Assembly (NCBI GenBank): GCA_002732905.1
Contig: NVTC01000003.1
Location: 54,903-65,336 of the forward strand
DNA from: Robiginitomaculum sp.
GTDB lineage: Bacteria; Pseudomonadota; Alphaproteobacteria; Caulobacterales; Maricaulaceae
DNA: 10,434 nucleotides
Direction: 5' to 3'
The position numbers and the translations under genes are program-made. Shown piece after piece: positions 1 through 8,468 of the stretch. The notes under the pieces are model-generated. The model was not told where the DNA came from and did no database searches. It saw only the letters and a program-made list of their open reading frames with translations. The stretch's first letter is position 1; each line of letters starts with the position of its first letter.

Positions 1-1001
1 GCCATGTTGAGATTAACCGCCAAATTTATCATAGCCTGCAAACCGATCATTGTCGCTAGCCCAGCCACGACAAGTTGAGAAAAATAATCGTTCAAGTGCA
101 AAGCATTGCGAAAGCTTCGCGCCACAAATGCACCCAGCAGCAAAATTAAACCAACCGAAAGCAAAAACCCGAACTCCTCCACCGCGACGGCAAAGATAAA
201 ATCCGTATGGGCATCAGGCAGTTGATTTTTAATATGACCCTCTCCGGGGCCGCGCCCAAATAGACCACCATTAGCAATAGCCTCTAGCGCTTTGTCAGTT
301 TGGTAAGTGTCGGAGCCTTCGGGATTGAGAAACCGGCTAATTCTATCATTGACATGAGGAAGGAACTTAAAAGCCGCCAAACCACCGACCATAGATACAC
401 CCATCAATATGCTCATCCATCTGATCGACATACCAGCAAAGAAAAACACGGCGCCAAAACACAAAGTCAGTAAAAATGACTGACCAAAATCAGGCTGCCT
501 GATGAGCAAAAATATCAATGCGCCGTAAACTACAAATAAGATAGCAACGCCAGGGAATTCCGGACTGCGTTTACGCACAGAAAACATCCAGGCTGCAAAC
601 ACCACAAAGCCCGGTTTTGCAAATTCCGAAGGTTGCAAGGAAAAAGGCCCGATCCTAATCCACCTTGTTGATCCTTTGACCTTTATGCCGATTTCCGGGA
701 GCACAATCATAACTGCGATAGCACCGAACAATGCCAACACGCCAATACGCCGCGCATTAGAAAGCGGTAGCAAGGAAACAAATATCGCCCCGCCAATGCC
801 CATAAGAACAAACAAGCTTTGACGTTTTAAGAAAAAAAACGGGTCATCATAACCAAGTCGGTTAGCGGCAGCAGGGCTAGCTGCCATTGACAACACAAGC
901 CCAAAAACTAGCAACGCCAAGAAGAGCGCCAGCGTCACTCGGTCGATACTACGCCACCATTCCAAGACTACAAAACGGTTAGTGCGTGAACGCGCTATCA
1001 T
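1..1001 (-). CDS. ftsW: FtsW, septal peptidoglycan glycosyltransferase (SEDS family), 3' end cut off by the window
   Basis: Polytopic inner-membrane SEDS protein that polymerises lipid II at the division septum together with FtsI. I translated 333 residues from the ATG at 1001-999; the frame stays open to the window edge. It shows many hydrophobic segments from about residue 20 onward, the SEDS signature around 110-129 (GSTRWIRIGP, then QPSEFAK), RQPDFGQ at 168-174, and the extracellular loop motif with LPDAHTDF at 261-268. Asp267 of HTDF matches the Asp implicated in catalysis in RodA/FtsW. The C-terminal part with the usual KGMTLPFISYGGSS-like motif lies outside the window, so roughly 50 or more residues are missing. 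The start overlaps the murD stop as ATGA (1001-998), with an AAAGG Shine-Dalgarno about 6 nt upstream. RodA is a paralogue, but the position behind murD favours FtsW. An 8-base homopolymer lies at 832-839. Confidence 0.95.
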   Translation of the reverse strand, partial: MIARSRTNRFVVLEWWRSIDRVTLALFLALLVFGLVLSMAASPAAANRLGYDDPFFFLKRQSLFVLMGIGGAIFVSLLPLSNARRIGVLALFGAIAVMIVLPEIGIKVKGSTRWIRIGPFSLQPSEFAKPGFVVFAAWMFSVRKRSPEFPGVAILFVVYGALIFLLIRQPDFGQSFLLTLCFGAVFFFAGMSIRWMSILMGVSMVGGLAAFKFLPHVNDRISRFLNPEGSDTYQTDKALEAIANGGLFGRGPGEGHIKNQLPDAHTDFIFAVAVEEFGFLLSVGLILLLGAFVARSFRNALHLNDYFSQLVVAGLATMIGLQAMINLAVNLNM

Positions 1002-2455
1002 GCCACGCCTTTTGTAATACCTGCATTGGCTTTTTCGCGCTCGAACATATCGATAATTTCGCTGACTTGGGTGCGGAATGCATCGCCGCGCACTTCAAAG
1101 TTTTTGAACTGGTCAAAACTGGCGCAAGCAGGCGATAGCAAAATCACAGGGTTTGGTGCCCGTGAAGATAAAGCATCCTTGGTCGCGCACATGATAGCCA
1201 AGTGTAATTCTTTTGAAATCTTTGACGGTACTTTTCCCGCTTTCAAAGTTTTCTCAAAATCATCCGCCGCTTCTCCGATGAGATAAGCACGGGTAATATT
1301 TTTGAAATGCGGCGCTAGCGCGGCGATACCGCCCTCTTTAGCTTGGCCGCCTGCTATCCAATAAATATTATCATAGGTTTTAAGAGCCTGCGCCGCCGCG
1401 TCTACATTGGTGGCTTTGCTATCATTGACATATTTGACGGGGCCAACCTTACCAATATTTTCAAGCCGGTGCTCCAGGCCTGGAAATGTCAATATGGCTT
1501 TGCCTATGGTCTCCGGCTTGAGACCAATTGCTCGCACGGCTGCAAAAGCGGCTGCCGCATTTTGCCAATTGTGTTGACCATCAAGGCCAATGGCTTCGTT
1601 CAAATCCACGACCATTTCGCATCTCTTTGAATTCTTGCCGTCCATAACCGAGTAAAGCTTGCCTTTGATCACACACACACCCCGCCCCAAAGACCGTTTA
1701 CCGGATATAGGCAAGACACGCCGACCGTTCGCGGCGATTAAGCGGGAGCATGTATTTTTGCCCTCTGGCCCATCTACCCCGACAATCGCGGCGTCATTTT
1801 TAGTTTGGTTGTCAAACACCCGCATTTTGGCTTTCTTATAGCCTGCCATATCGCCGTGTCGATCCAGATGATCTGGTGTCAAGTTTAGGAAAATCGCCGC
1901 ATTTGGCTTAAGGCTGAAGGTGCGTTCCAATTGATAGGACGAAAGCTCCAGCACATAATTGGCACCTTCGTAAATGCTCTCAAGGTCAAGTACACCACGT
2001 CCAATATTGCCGCCAACTTGTGCGTCACGTCCAGACTCGGATAGAATATGCCCAATGAGGGATGTCGTGGTAGATTTACCGTTCGTGCCCGTAATCGCGA
2101 TTATATTAGGGCGGCGTTCAGGCGCACGCGCCATAATCTCGCGCGCAAATATTTCAATATCGCAAATAATGGGAACACCTGCGGCTTTGGCCTTATCAGC
2201 ACTCCAATGGGCCTTGGGAAGTTCGTGGGGTACGCCGGGGGACAGCACCAATTCATCAATCGTTTTCCAACTTGCTTTCCTTAAGTCTTTGAGCGTGACG
2301 CCAGCCTCTTTGGCGGCTTTACGGCTATGGGCATTATCGTCCCATGCCAGAACCTTGGCACCACCCTTTTGCAAGGACAAGGCAGCCGTAATACCGCTTC
2401 GGCCTAGTCCGAATACGGCAATGGTTTTCCCTTTAAATGTCCCTGCTTCTATCAT
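998..2455 (-). CDS. murD: UDP-N-acetylmuramoyl-L-alanine--D-glutamate ligase
   Basis: Cytoplasmic ATP-dependent Mur ligase that adds D-glutamate to UDP-MurNAc-L-Ala. It has 485 residues, slightly longer than the usual 440-460. An N-terminal Rossmann-like nucleotide domain begins with FGLGRSG (15-21). The ATP-binding loop is GTNGKS (123-128). The expected carbamylated lysine is K210 in KKAKMRVF. NDSKATN (344-350) and LSPACASFDQF (440-450) are the C-terminal-domain motifs typical of MurD and separate it from MurC/E/F. The ATG at 2455 is preceded by a G-rich Shine-Dalgarno (GGGGGAG, 2470-2464). The gene begins 48 nt after the mraY stop, the only sizeable gap in the operon, and its TGA overlaps the ftsW ATG by 4 nt. 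Confidence 0.97.
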   Translation of the reverse strand: MIEAGTFKGKTIAVFGLGRSGITAALSLQKGGAKVLAWDDNAHSRKAAKEAGVTLKDLRKASWKTIDELVLSPGVPHELPKAHWSADKAKAAGVPIICDIEIFAREIMARAPERRPNIIAITGTNGKSTTTSLIGHILSESGRDAQVGGNIGRGVLDLESIYEGANYVLELSSYQLERTFSLKPNAAIFLNLTPDHLDRHGDMAGYKKAKMRVFDNQTKNDAAIVGVDGPEGKNTCSRLIAANGRRVLPISGKRSLGRGVCVIKGKLYSVMDGKNSKRCEMVVDLNEAIGLDGQHNWQNAAAAFAAVRAIGLKPETIGKAILTFPGLEHRLENIGKVGPVKYVNDSKATNVDAAAQALKTYDNIYWIAGGQAKEGGIAALAPHFKNITRAYLIGEAADDFEKTLKAGKVPSKISKELHLAIMCATKDALSSRAPNPVILLSPACASFDQFKNFEVRGDAFRTQVSEIIDMFEREKANAGITKGVA

Positions 2456-2480
2456 GTTCTTATCTCCCCCTAAGGAGTTC

Positions 2481-2522
2481 CTCTATCTAAGTTTCAATGT
2501 GCTCTATCTAAGCTTCAATGTT
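2481..2522 (-). repeat. 21-bp tandem duplication across the mraY stop codon
   Basis: Positions 2502-2522 and 2481-2501 are adjacent 21-bp copies that differ at two positions. On the coding strand each copy carries the end of mraY, reading S-T-L-K-L-R followed by TAG. The first stop is at 2506-2504 and the second at 2485-2483. Because 21 is a multiple of three, the second copy is in frame with mraY, so reading through the first TAG would add only seven residues before the second TAG. The repeat makes up most of the mraY-murD gap. Confidence 0.9.
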
Positions 2523-3601
2523 GAAAGTCCGATCATGGCCAGAATAACGGCGATGATCCAAAAACGAATAACGATGGTGGGTTCAGCCCAGCCTTTTTTC
2601 TCATAATGATGGTGAATAGGTGCCATGCGAAACACCCGCTTGCCTGTCAGCTTAAACGAAGCCACTTGCACAATTACCGATACGGCTTCCAGAACAAATA
2701 GACCACCGATTATAGCCAGAACAATCTCGTGCTTGGTGACCACTGCCGCACTACCGAGCGCGCCGCCGAGAGCCAACGAACCTGTATCGCCCATAAAAAT
2801 CATGGCTGGTGGTGCGTTGTACCAAAGAAACCCTAGTCCCGCACCAATCAATGAGCCCAGCACGATCACAATCTCGCCGCTGCCCGGCACATAAGGAACC
2901 CCCAGATACGGCGCATAAACGGCATGCCCCACAAGGTAGGCAATAGCCGCGAAACTGGCCGCCGCTATCATGACTGGCACGATAGCCAGCCCATCAAGCC
3001 CGTCTGTCAAATTGACAGCATTGGAGGCGCCAACAATAACAATACAGCCAAACGGAATGAAGAAAATACCGAGATTAAACAGTGTAGATTTCAAGAACGG
3101 TATCGCGAGCCCTGTGCCGAAATGCGGTGTTTCTCCAGGCGCAGATATACTGACCACATATACGGCCACTGCGGCAATGGCAAACTCTAGTAACAGTTTG
3201 ATCTTGCTGTTAAAACCTTTCGGGCTTTGGCGGGAAACTTTGAGATAATCGTCAATAAACCCGATAGCGCCGTAGCCAACCGTCACCAGTAAAACCACCC
3301 ATAAATACGGATTGTGCAAATCGCCCCAAAGCAATGTCGAGACCACGATAGAGACCAAAATCAACAAACCGCCCATAGTCGGGGTGCCTGCCTTTTCGAT
3401 AATATGGCTCTCGGGGCCATCGGTGCGAATTGGCTGGCCTTTGCCTTGTCTCATTTTCAGCACACGTATCAGCTTTGGCCCAAATATGAACGCAATAAGC
3501 ATAGAGGTCATGATCGCCCCGCCCGTACGAAATGTGATATAATTGAACAAATTGAACAATTGGAAGTCTTCAGAAAATTTTGTCAGCCATTCATATAGCA
3601 T
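2504..3601 (-). CDS. mraY: Phospho-N-acetylmuramoyl-pentapeptide transferase
   Basis: Integral membrane enzyme that transfers phospho-MurNAc-pentapeptide from UDP to undecaprenyl phosphate, making lipid I on the cytoplasmic face. With the start at 3601 it has 365 residues, close to the roughly 360 usual for the family. Multiple transmembrane segments are evident. Family motifs are AGTPTMGG (71-78), the Asp pair D117-D118 in [22 protein letters not shown] (194-206), [12 protein letters not shown] (269-280, Asp272) and the basic [12 protein letters not shown] loop (327-338). In-frame ATGs exist at 3667 and 3607, but an AAGGA Shine-Dalgarno (3614-3610) sits 8 nt before the ATG at 3601 and only 2 nt before 3607, so 3601 is chosen. 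The start lies inside murF (11-nt overlap). The last codons and the stop are duplicated in tandem downstream. Confidence 0.97.
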   Translation of the reverse strand: MLYEWLTKFSEDFQLFNLFNYITFRTGGAIMTSMLIAFIFGPKLIRVLKMRQGKGQPIRTDGPESHIIEKAGTPTMGGLLILVSIVVSTLLWGDLHNPYLWVVLLVTVGYGAIGFIDDYLKVSRQSPKGFNSKIKLLLEFAIAAVAVYVVSISAPGETPHFGTGLAIPFLKSTLFNLGIFFIPFGCIVIVGASNAVNLTDGLDGLAIVPVMIAAASFAAIAYLVGHAVYAPYLGVPYVPGSGEIVIVLGSLIGAGLGFLWYNAPPAMIFMGDTGSLALGGALGSAAVVTKHEIVLAIIGGLFVLEAVSVIVQVASFKLTGKRVFRMAPIHHHYEKKGWAEPTIVIRFWIIAVILAMIGLSTLKLR

Positions 3602-4967
3602 TGGCATATTCCTTATTATTATTGTGTGATTTAAGTCCTGCGACCAGTTTTCCCATACCGGAGGCATTTGACCCCTTGACCATGATTACGTCGCCGTCTT
3701 GGACTTGATTTAACAAGCCCGCAAGACATTTTTCGTGGTCCGAAAACCAGCCAGCATTCATGGATTTTGGCAGCACATTATGCAAATTTTTCATGTGCTC
3801 CCCACAGGTTATAACCTGATCGATTTTCGCAGTGCGTAACGGGCCAAGCAATTGGACATGCAGGCTCGCTTCTTTGTCCCCAAGTTCCAACATATCGCCG
3901 AGCACAGCAATTTTCCGGCCCTTGCTCAATCCTAAAACAGCAATGGATGCAGCCATGCTTTCGGGGTTCGCGTTATAGCTTTCATCGATTAAATTAATTT
4001 TTTCTCCCCTGATAGATAAAGCATGAGTTTCGCCCCTGCCTTGTATTTTATGCATATTTTTCAATACCTTAATAGATGCATCTAATCTTATACCTGCATG
4101 GTATGTAGCGAGTAATGCACAAGCCGCATTTTCCACCCAGTGCTTGCCGGGCAGTGGAAGCTCCACTTCAAAATCCTGATCAGCTATGCGAATTACAGAG
4201 CGGCTTCCCCGGATTGTCAGGTGCGTTTCAATGATGCACGCATCCGCTTGCGCGTGCCAGCCAAAGGACGATACACGCCCTGTGCGCTCGGCGAGACTGT
4301 CATAATATTCGCTGTCTCTTGGCAGGATAGCGACGCCGTTTTCAGTCAGGCCAGATAATATCTCAGCCTTGGCAGATGCGATGGCATCTACTGATTTAAA
4401 ATGTGCAAGATGCGCAGGTGCAATTTTGGTAATCACGGCAATATCAGGCCTGACAATTTTGGTCAGTTCCGCCAATTCACCCGCATGGTTCATGCCCATT
4501 TCAAACACACCATACTTTGTGTCTTGCGGCATGCCCGCCAAGGTCAGAGGGACACCCCAGTGATTATTGAACGACTTAATCGAGGCATGGGTATTCCCGA
4601 CCTCACGGCATATGGCCGCGATCATTTCTTTGACACTGGTCTTGCCAACACTACCCGTGACCGCAATTCGGGTGGCGGTCGAGCGTTTACGAGCGGCAAT
4701 TGCTAAATCTTCAAGGGCTTTCAAACTATCAGGTACAATGAGCGCTGGCGCTTGCTGAATTTCGTGTTCGGAAATAACTGCCGCCGCACCTTTCTCAAAA
4801 GCGAGCGGGATAAAATCATGGCCATCACGAATATCTTTTAGGGGAACGAATAATTGTCCCTCCTCAAGGGAACGCGTATCAATTGACAGACCGCTCACAG
4901 ACCACTCGCCGACGGCTCGACCACCTGTGGCTGCCGCTGCGTCTGTATGTGTCCACAAAACGCTCAT
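3591..4967 (-). CDS. murF: UDP-N-acetylmuramoyl-tripeptide--D-alanyl-D-alanine ligase
   Basis: Cytoplasmic ATP-dependent Mur ligase that adds D-Ala-D-Ala to UDP-MurNAc-tripeptide, the last soluble step before MraY. It has 458 residues, normal for the family. The N-terminal substrate domain includes SIDTRSL (28-34) and GQLFVPL (37-43). The ATP loop is TGSVGKTS (104-111), a form seen in MurF rather than MurC/D/E. Further motifs are NNHWGVP (134-140), EMGMNHAGE (156-164), DESYNANP (328-335), GDMLELG (357-363) and KGSNASGM (431-438). The ATG at 4967 overlaps the murE stop as ATGA (4967-4964). The C-terminal tail ([11 protein letters not shown]) looks unconserved and its codons carry the Shine-Dalgarno and start of mraY. 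Confidence 0.97.
   Translation of the reverse strand: MSVLWTHTDAAAATGGRAVGEWSVSGLSIDTRSLEEGQLFVPLKDIRDGHDFIPLAFEKGAAAVISEHEIQQAPALIVPDSLKALEDLAIAARKRSTATRIAVTGSVGKTSVKEMIAAICREVGNTHASIKSFNNHWGVPLTLAGMPQDTKYGVFEMGMNHAGELAELTKIVRPDIAVITKIAPAHLAHFKSVDAIASAKAEILSGLTENGVAILPRDSEYYDSLAERTGRVSSFGWHAQADACIIETHLTIRGSRSVIRIADQDFEVELPLPGKHWVENAACALLATYHAGIRLDASIKVLKNMHKIQGRGETHALSIRGEKINLIDESYNANPESMAASIAVLGLSKGRKIAVLGDMLELGDKEASLHVQLLGPLRTAKIDQVITCGEHMKNLHNVLPKSMNAGWFSDHEKCLAGLLNQVQDGDVIMVKGSNASGMGKLVAGLKSHNNNKEYANAI
3610..3614 (-). promoter_or_regulatory. Ribosome binding site deciding the mraY start
   Basis: AAGGA on the minus strand lies inside the last codons of murF (Lys-Glu), 8 nt before the ATG at 3601. 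It argues against the upstream in-frame ATGs at 3607 (spacing 2 nt) and 3667. Ribosomes ending murF would pass directly over it, which suggests translational coupling. Confidence 0.7.
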
Positions 4968-6409
4968 GAGGATCTGCCCTTTGGGTACAGGAGACCTTGA
5001 GCAACTTCAACATCACTGAACGGGATAATTTCACCCCCAACGATTTGCCCTTGCTCATGACCCTTACCGGCAATGACCAAGCAATCATCATGCTTAAGCA
5101 ACGAAATACCGTGCTTTATCGCCTCTGCCCTGTCGCCAATCTCTTGGGCCTCTGGACATCCAACGAGAACCGCTGCACGAATAGCCGCAGGGACTTCCGT
5201 GCGCGGATTATCATCCGTAACAATCGCTAAATCTGCTAGTTTCGCAGCGATTTCGCCCATTTTTGAACGCTTATACGGGTCTCGGTCGCCGCCGCAACCA
5301 AACACGACGATAATCCGTCCCATTGTATGAGGACGAACACCCCTTAAAAGTTTTTCAAGCCCGTCTGGTGTGTGGGCAAAATCCACAAACACCGGAGCGC
5401 CCGCATCTGTACGCCCCGCTAATTCCATACGCCCGGCAACCCCAACCAGATGCGCCAAGGCTTCCAAAGCCACATCTTTTGCAACACCCGTTTTTACGGC
5501 TAAACCCAAAGCACTGACTGCGTTTAAAACTTGGAACTCTCCAGCCAGTGGTAGCGCGATTTTTATCCGCTTGCCGTCCCAGACCAGTTCAAGGTTTTGA
5601 CTTGAAGCACGCGGGGTTAATTCCGCAATGCGAATATCATCACCAGACCAACCAACGCGCATAACATCCAGACCAGAAGCCGCAGCCAAATCGGCCATGC
5701 GCCGCCCGTAGTCGCCGTCAACATTGATGACGGCTGGTGTGCACTTGGGGGAAAGCTCAGTGAACAGGCGTGATTTTGCGGTGAAATAATCTTCCATAGT
5801 ATCGTGATAATCGAAATGATCCTGGGTCAGATTGGTAAAGCCAACTGCCGCCAATATAACCCCGTCGAGGCGGTATTGTTGTAGGCCGTGTGAAGATGCC
5901 TCCATACCCGCATGGGTGACACCTGCTTTTGCCAACCCTTGTAAAGTCTGGTGCAAAGCAACTGCGTCAGGTGTGGTGTGCTTAAGAGGTTCAACACCCC
6001 GGTTTGTCGTGATACCGAGCGTCCCGAAACACGCTGCATTTTTGCCTGCATACTCCCAAATTTGGCGCAGGAATTCTATGGTCGAGCTTTTGCCGTTCGT
6101 GCCGGTCATATCCACTATGGTTTCCGGTTGGCCAGCACGCAACCGCGCCGCTATTTGCGCATATAATTGGCGTGGTTCGGCACTGGCTATATAAGGCACA
6201 GATATGTCGGCTAAGCCCGGTAAGCTGAGCACAGCAGATGCACCGTTTTCCAAAGCGCTTTCAATATAATCGCGGCCATCAGCGAGGGTTCCGGGCAAAG
6301 CAGCAAACAAACTACCCGCTTGCACTGCACGACTATCAGCGGTCAGGCTGGTTATATCCACATCGGGCCCGTTTAGTTTTTGCGGTGCGATTAAGCTAGA
6401 GAGCATCAT
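4964..6409 (-). CDS. murE: UDP-N-acetylmuramoyl-L-alanyl-D-glutamate--2,6-diaminopimelate ligase
   Basis: Cytoplasmic Mur ligase that adds the third peptide residue. With the start at 6409 it has 481 residues, usual for MurE. The N-terminal domain has TADSRAVQAGSLFAALPG (23-40). The ATP loop is GTNGKSS (103-109), ASSHGL lies at 171-176 and TNLTQDHFDYH at 192-202, the expected carbamylated lysine is K212 in AKSRLF, and the C-terminal domain carries DNPR (400-403) and GKGHE (448-452). DNPR is the meso-diaminopimelate specificity motif in Gram-negative MurE, so the peptidoglycan is inferred to be the meso-DAP type. The longer frame to an ATG at 6523 lies wholly inside ftsI and is Cys/Arg-rich, unlike MurE. 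The AGGGGG motif (6421-6416) sits 6 nt before ATG 6409; ATG 6406 directly follows and is an equally possible start. The stop overlaps murF by 4 nt. Confidence 0.97.
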   Translation of the reverse strand: MMLSSLIAPQKLNGPDVDITSLTADSRAVQAGSLFAALPGTLADGRDYIESALENGASAVLSLPGLADISVPYIASAEPRQLYAQIAARLRAGQPETIVDMTGTNGKSSTIEFLRQIWEYAGKNAACFGTLGITTNRGVEPLKHTTPDAVALHQTLQGLAKAGVTHAGMEASSHGLQQYRLDGVILAAVGFTNLTQDHFDYHDTMEDYFTAKSRLFTELSPKCTPAVINVDGDYGRRMADLAAASGLDVMRVGWSGDDIRIAELTPRASSQNLELVWDGKRIKIALPLAGEFQVLNAVSALGLAVKTGVAKDVALEALAHLVGVAGRMELAGRTDAGAPVFVDFAHTPDGLEKLLRGVRPHTMGRIIVVFGCGGDRDPYKRSKMGEIAAKLADLAIVTDDNPRTEVPAAIRAAVLVGCPEAQEIGDRAEAIKHGISLLKHDDCLVIAGKGHEQGQIVGGEIIPFSDVEVAQGLLYPKGRSS

Positions 6410-8115
6410 TGAGCGCCCCCTACTTTTCCGCCTTGCAGCTCTGCGGTCTTTACGGTCTTTTTGACACCGAGCACAGGCGCAATGCGTTCGACCACTGCAC
6501 CAGCCGTCTTGGCTGCATTCCAACCCGCCGTGGCATAACCCCAGCTACCATCATAGGCTTTGGGTTCGTCGTACATAACAAACACTAGATAATGCGGATC
6601 GTTATGCGGGAAGGCCGCTACAAAAGAAGTCACCAAGCGTTTCTTGGCATACACACCGCCGATCAATTTTTCTGCTGTGCCCGTTTTTCCCATTAACTCA
6701 TAACCTGCAACAGCCGCATTTCTGCCCGTACCGTTGGTCACTACATAGCGCATAGTATCGGCAACATGCTGCGAGGTTGCAGCAGAGACTGCGCGGCGCG
6801 ACTGGATAGCCTGCCCTATTTTATGCTTTTCTATGGTCGGCGCAATATAATCGCCGCCGTTAAGAAGTGTGGCCAGCGCCGTCGCCAATGCGAGCGGGGT
6901 TACTGAAATTCCGTGGCCGTAAGACACAGTCGCCGTGGTAATATCTTGCCATTCTCTGGCATACAAAGGTGAGGCACTTTCTTTGAGCTGCATAGGCACA
7001 CGTTCAAGCAAGCCGAGGCGTCTGAGTAAATCTTGCTGCGCATCGCCGCCTGCCCTAAGCGCCATAATCGTCGCACCACGGTTAGAGGATTTCGCCAAAA
7101 CATCATAAACCCCAAGCGGTTCATATACCGGATGGTCATCAACGATCGATTTATTTTGTATGACCAATTTCTTATGCACAGGCAGCTTTTCTCCGGCTAA
7201 AACCACACCGGTTTCATGCGCTAGCGCTATGGCGATGGGTTTGAAAGTTGAACCCAATTCATACAATTGATATGAGGCACGGTTAAGGCGATTGTTAGGC
7301 AATGCTGCGCCGGAACGGTTTGGATCAAAGTCCGGCAAAGAGGCCATAGCCAAAATTTCTCCAGTCTTGATATTGAGCACGACACCGGATGCCGCCAATG
7401 ACTGGAATTTTTCCATGCCCGCGCCAAGTTCATCTTCCAGTGCAAATTGCACACGCATATCAATAGATAGCTTTATGGGCTTTGCGCCTTTAGCAGACAA
7501 TTGCTTATCAAACGCACGTTCGGCTCCGGCCGTGCCGTTTAGATCAATATCCGTAAACCCGAGCACATGGGACGCTAGCCGTCCGCGCGGATACACCCGC
7601 TTGGGTTCAATTTGAAAGCTAAGTTCGGGCAAACCTAACGCGAAAACCAATTGCCGCTCTTTGGGGGTCAAATTTCGCTTAATCCAAACAAATGATTTTC
7701 CTGATGTCAGCCGTTCTTCAACAATTGCAGGGTCAACATCCGGCAATACGGATGTTATGACCTCAGTGGACGCCACTGCATCCCAGACTTTACGCGGATC
7801 CGCATACAGAGAGTATGTTTCCAAACTGGTTGCTAAAAGCTCTCCGTTACGGTCGACAATGTCGGCACGGGTTTTGACTTGATTGGTCGCCATAGGCAGC
7901 AATGTTTTTGGCGCACGCAGCAGAGATATCTCTGCCAAGCGGGACACTAATAACAGCAACAATAGCCCGAAAACAATTATGCCCATGATGATGCGCACAC
8001 GGGCTTGGCGAATATGCTGTGCCTCTTCGTCGTAAACGGACAAAGTGGGCGCATTGCCTAAAAATGTATCTTTCGAAGTAAGCCCCGGCAAAGCAATAGG
8101 CGTTGTCTCTCTCAT
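6406..8115 (-). CDS. ftsI: FtsI/PBP3, septal peptidoglycan transpeptidase (class B penicillin-binding protein)
   Basis: Bitopic inner-membrane divisome protein whose periplasmic domain cross-links septal peptidoglycan as partner of FtsW. It has 569 residues. A cytoplasmic N-terminus is followed by one transmembrane segment at about 42-58, a class B dimerisation/pedestal region starting near RADIVDRNGELLA (83-95) with RVYPRGRLASHVLGF at 173-187, then the transpeptidase domain. The active site is S289 in STFK (289-292), the second motif is SSN (343-345) and the third is KTGT (477-480). The start ATG 8115 overlaps the ftsL stop as ATGA, with GGGGG (8126-8122) 6 nt upstream. The protein ends in GGAQ, as does FtsL, and these codons hold the murE Shine-Dalgarno. 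It could be called PbpB; the position after ftsL fixes its division role. Confidence 0.97.
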   Translation of the reverse strand: MRETTPIALPGLTSKDTFLGNAPTLSVYDEEAQHIRQARVRIIMGIIVFGLLLLLLVSRLAEISLLRAPKTLLPMATNQVKTRADIVDRNGELLATSLETYSLYADPRKVWDAVASTEVITSVLPDVDPAIVEERLTSGKSFVWIKRNLTPKERQLVFALGLPELSFQIEPKRVYPRGRLASHVLGFTDIDLNGTAGAERAFDKQLSAKGAKPIKLSIDMRVQFALEDELGAGMEKFQSLAASGVVLNIKTGEILAMASLPDFDPNRSGAALPNNRLNRASYQLYELGSTFKPIAIALAHETGVVLAGEKLPVHKKLVIQNKSIVDDHPVYEPLGVYDVLAKSSNRGATIMALRAGGDAQQDLLRRLGLLERVPMQLKESASPLYAREWQDITTATVSYGHGISVTPLALATALATLLNGGDYIAPTIEKHKIGQAIQSRRAVSAATSQHVADTMRYVVTNGTGRNAAVAGYELMGKTGTAEKLIGGVYAKKRLVTSFVAAFPHNDPHYLVFVMYDEPKAYDGSWGYATAGWNAAKTAGAVVERIAPVLGVKKTVKTAELQGGKVGGAQ

Positions 8116-8468
8116 TGAGCACCCCCTGTTGCTAATAGAACGGGCTTCTCTTCGCGCCGCGCCATTTGGTCTGCCGCCTCAGATAAAGTCAAAGTCCGCG
8201 CAACTGGCGTAGGCTGCAAACCAAGCTGCTCTTCTGCCAGAATTCGCAATCTCTTGGGACTTTCAAGATGGGCAATCTCTGCAGCCAACATTTGCACGAT
8301 TTGTTTTTCGTGTACTAATGTTTGCTCAAGTGCGTGCACGCGTGCTTTTGCGCCCAGCGTCCGCGCTTTGATAGAATACAGCGCAACCAGCAAACCCACA
8401 AATACGACCATTGCCACAATCCAGCCCAAGCGGCTTGTTCGTTCTGTCATGGTGCGACCATATCTCAT
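8112..8468 (-). CDS. ftsL: FtsL-like divisome protein
   Basis: Small bitopic division protein; FtsL works with FtsB and FtsQ to activate FtsWI. It has 118 residues: a short basic cytoplasmic N-terminus (RTSRLG), one transmembrane helix at about 14-33, then a periplasmic heptad-like coiled coil at about 37-70 leading into SPKRLRILAEEQLGLQP (70-86), which resembles the end of FtsL domains. FtsL is poorly conserved, so the call rests on size, topology and position between rsmH and ftsI. The ATG at 8468 overlaps the rsmH stop as ATGA and has only a weak Shine-Dalgarno; an in-frame ATG at 8450 would remove six residues. The C-terminal tail (about 90-118) ends in GGAQ, whose codons form the ftsI ribosome binding site. 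Confidence 0.88.
   Translation of the reverse strand: MRYGRTMTERTSRLGWIVAMVVFVGLLVALYSIKARTLGAKARVHALEQTLVHEKQIVQMLAAEIAHLESPKRLRILAEEQLGLQPTPVARTLTLSEAADQMARREEKPVLLATGGAQ

Noticed and set aside
2464..2477. CTCC/GGAG hairpin that might hide the murD ribosome binding site
   Set aside because: The stem is only 4 bp, too weak to support a regulatory structure from sequence alone.
1974..2606. 210-codon open frame on the plus strand opposite murD and the end of mraY
   Set aside because: It is antisense to two clear genes, has no recognisable domain, and is explained by codon bias in the real frame.
3602..3667. Longer mraY start at 3667 or 3607
   Set aside because: The extension overlaps murF coding sequence, MraY family length fits 3601, and AAGGA is 8 nt from 3601 but only 2 nt from 3607.
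6410..6523. 38-residue N-terminal extension of murE from an ATG at 6523
   Set aside because: It lies wholly inside ftsI in another frame, is Cys/Arg-rich unlike MurE, and a good ribosome binding site and ATGA overlap support 6409.
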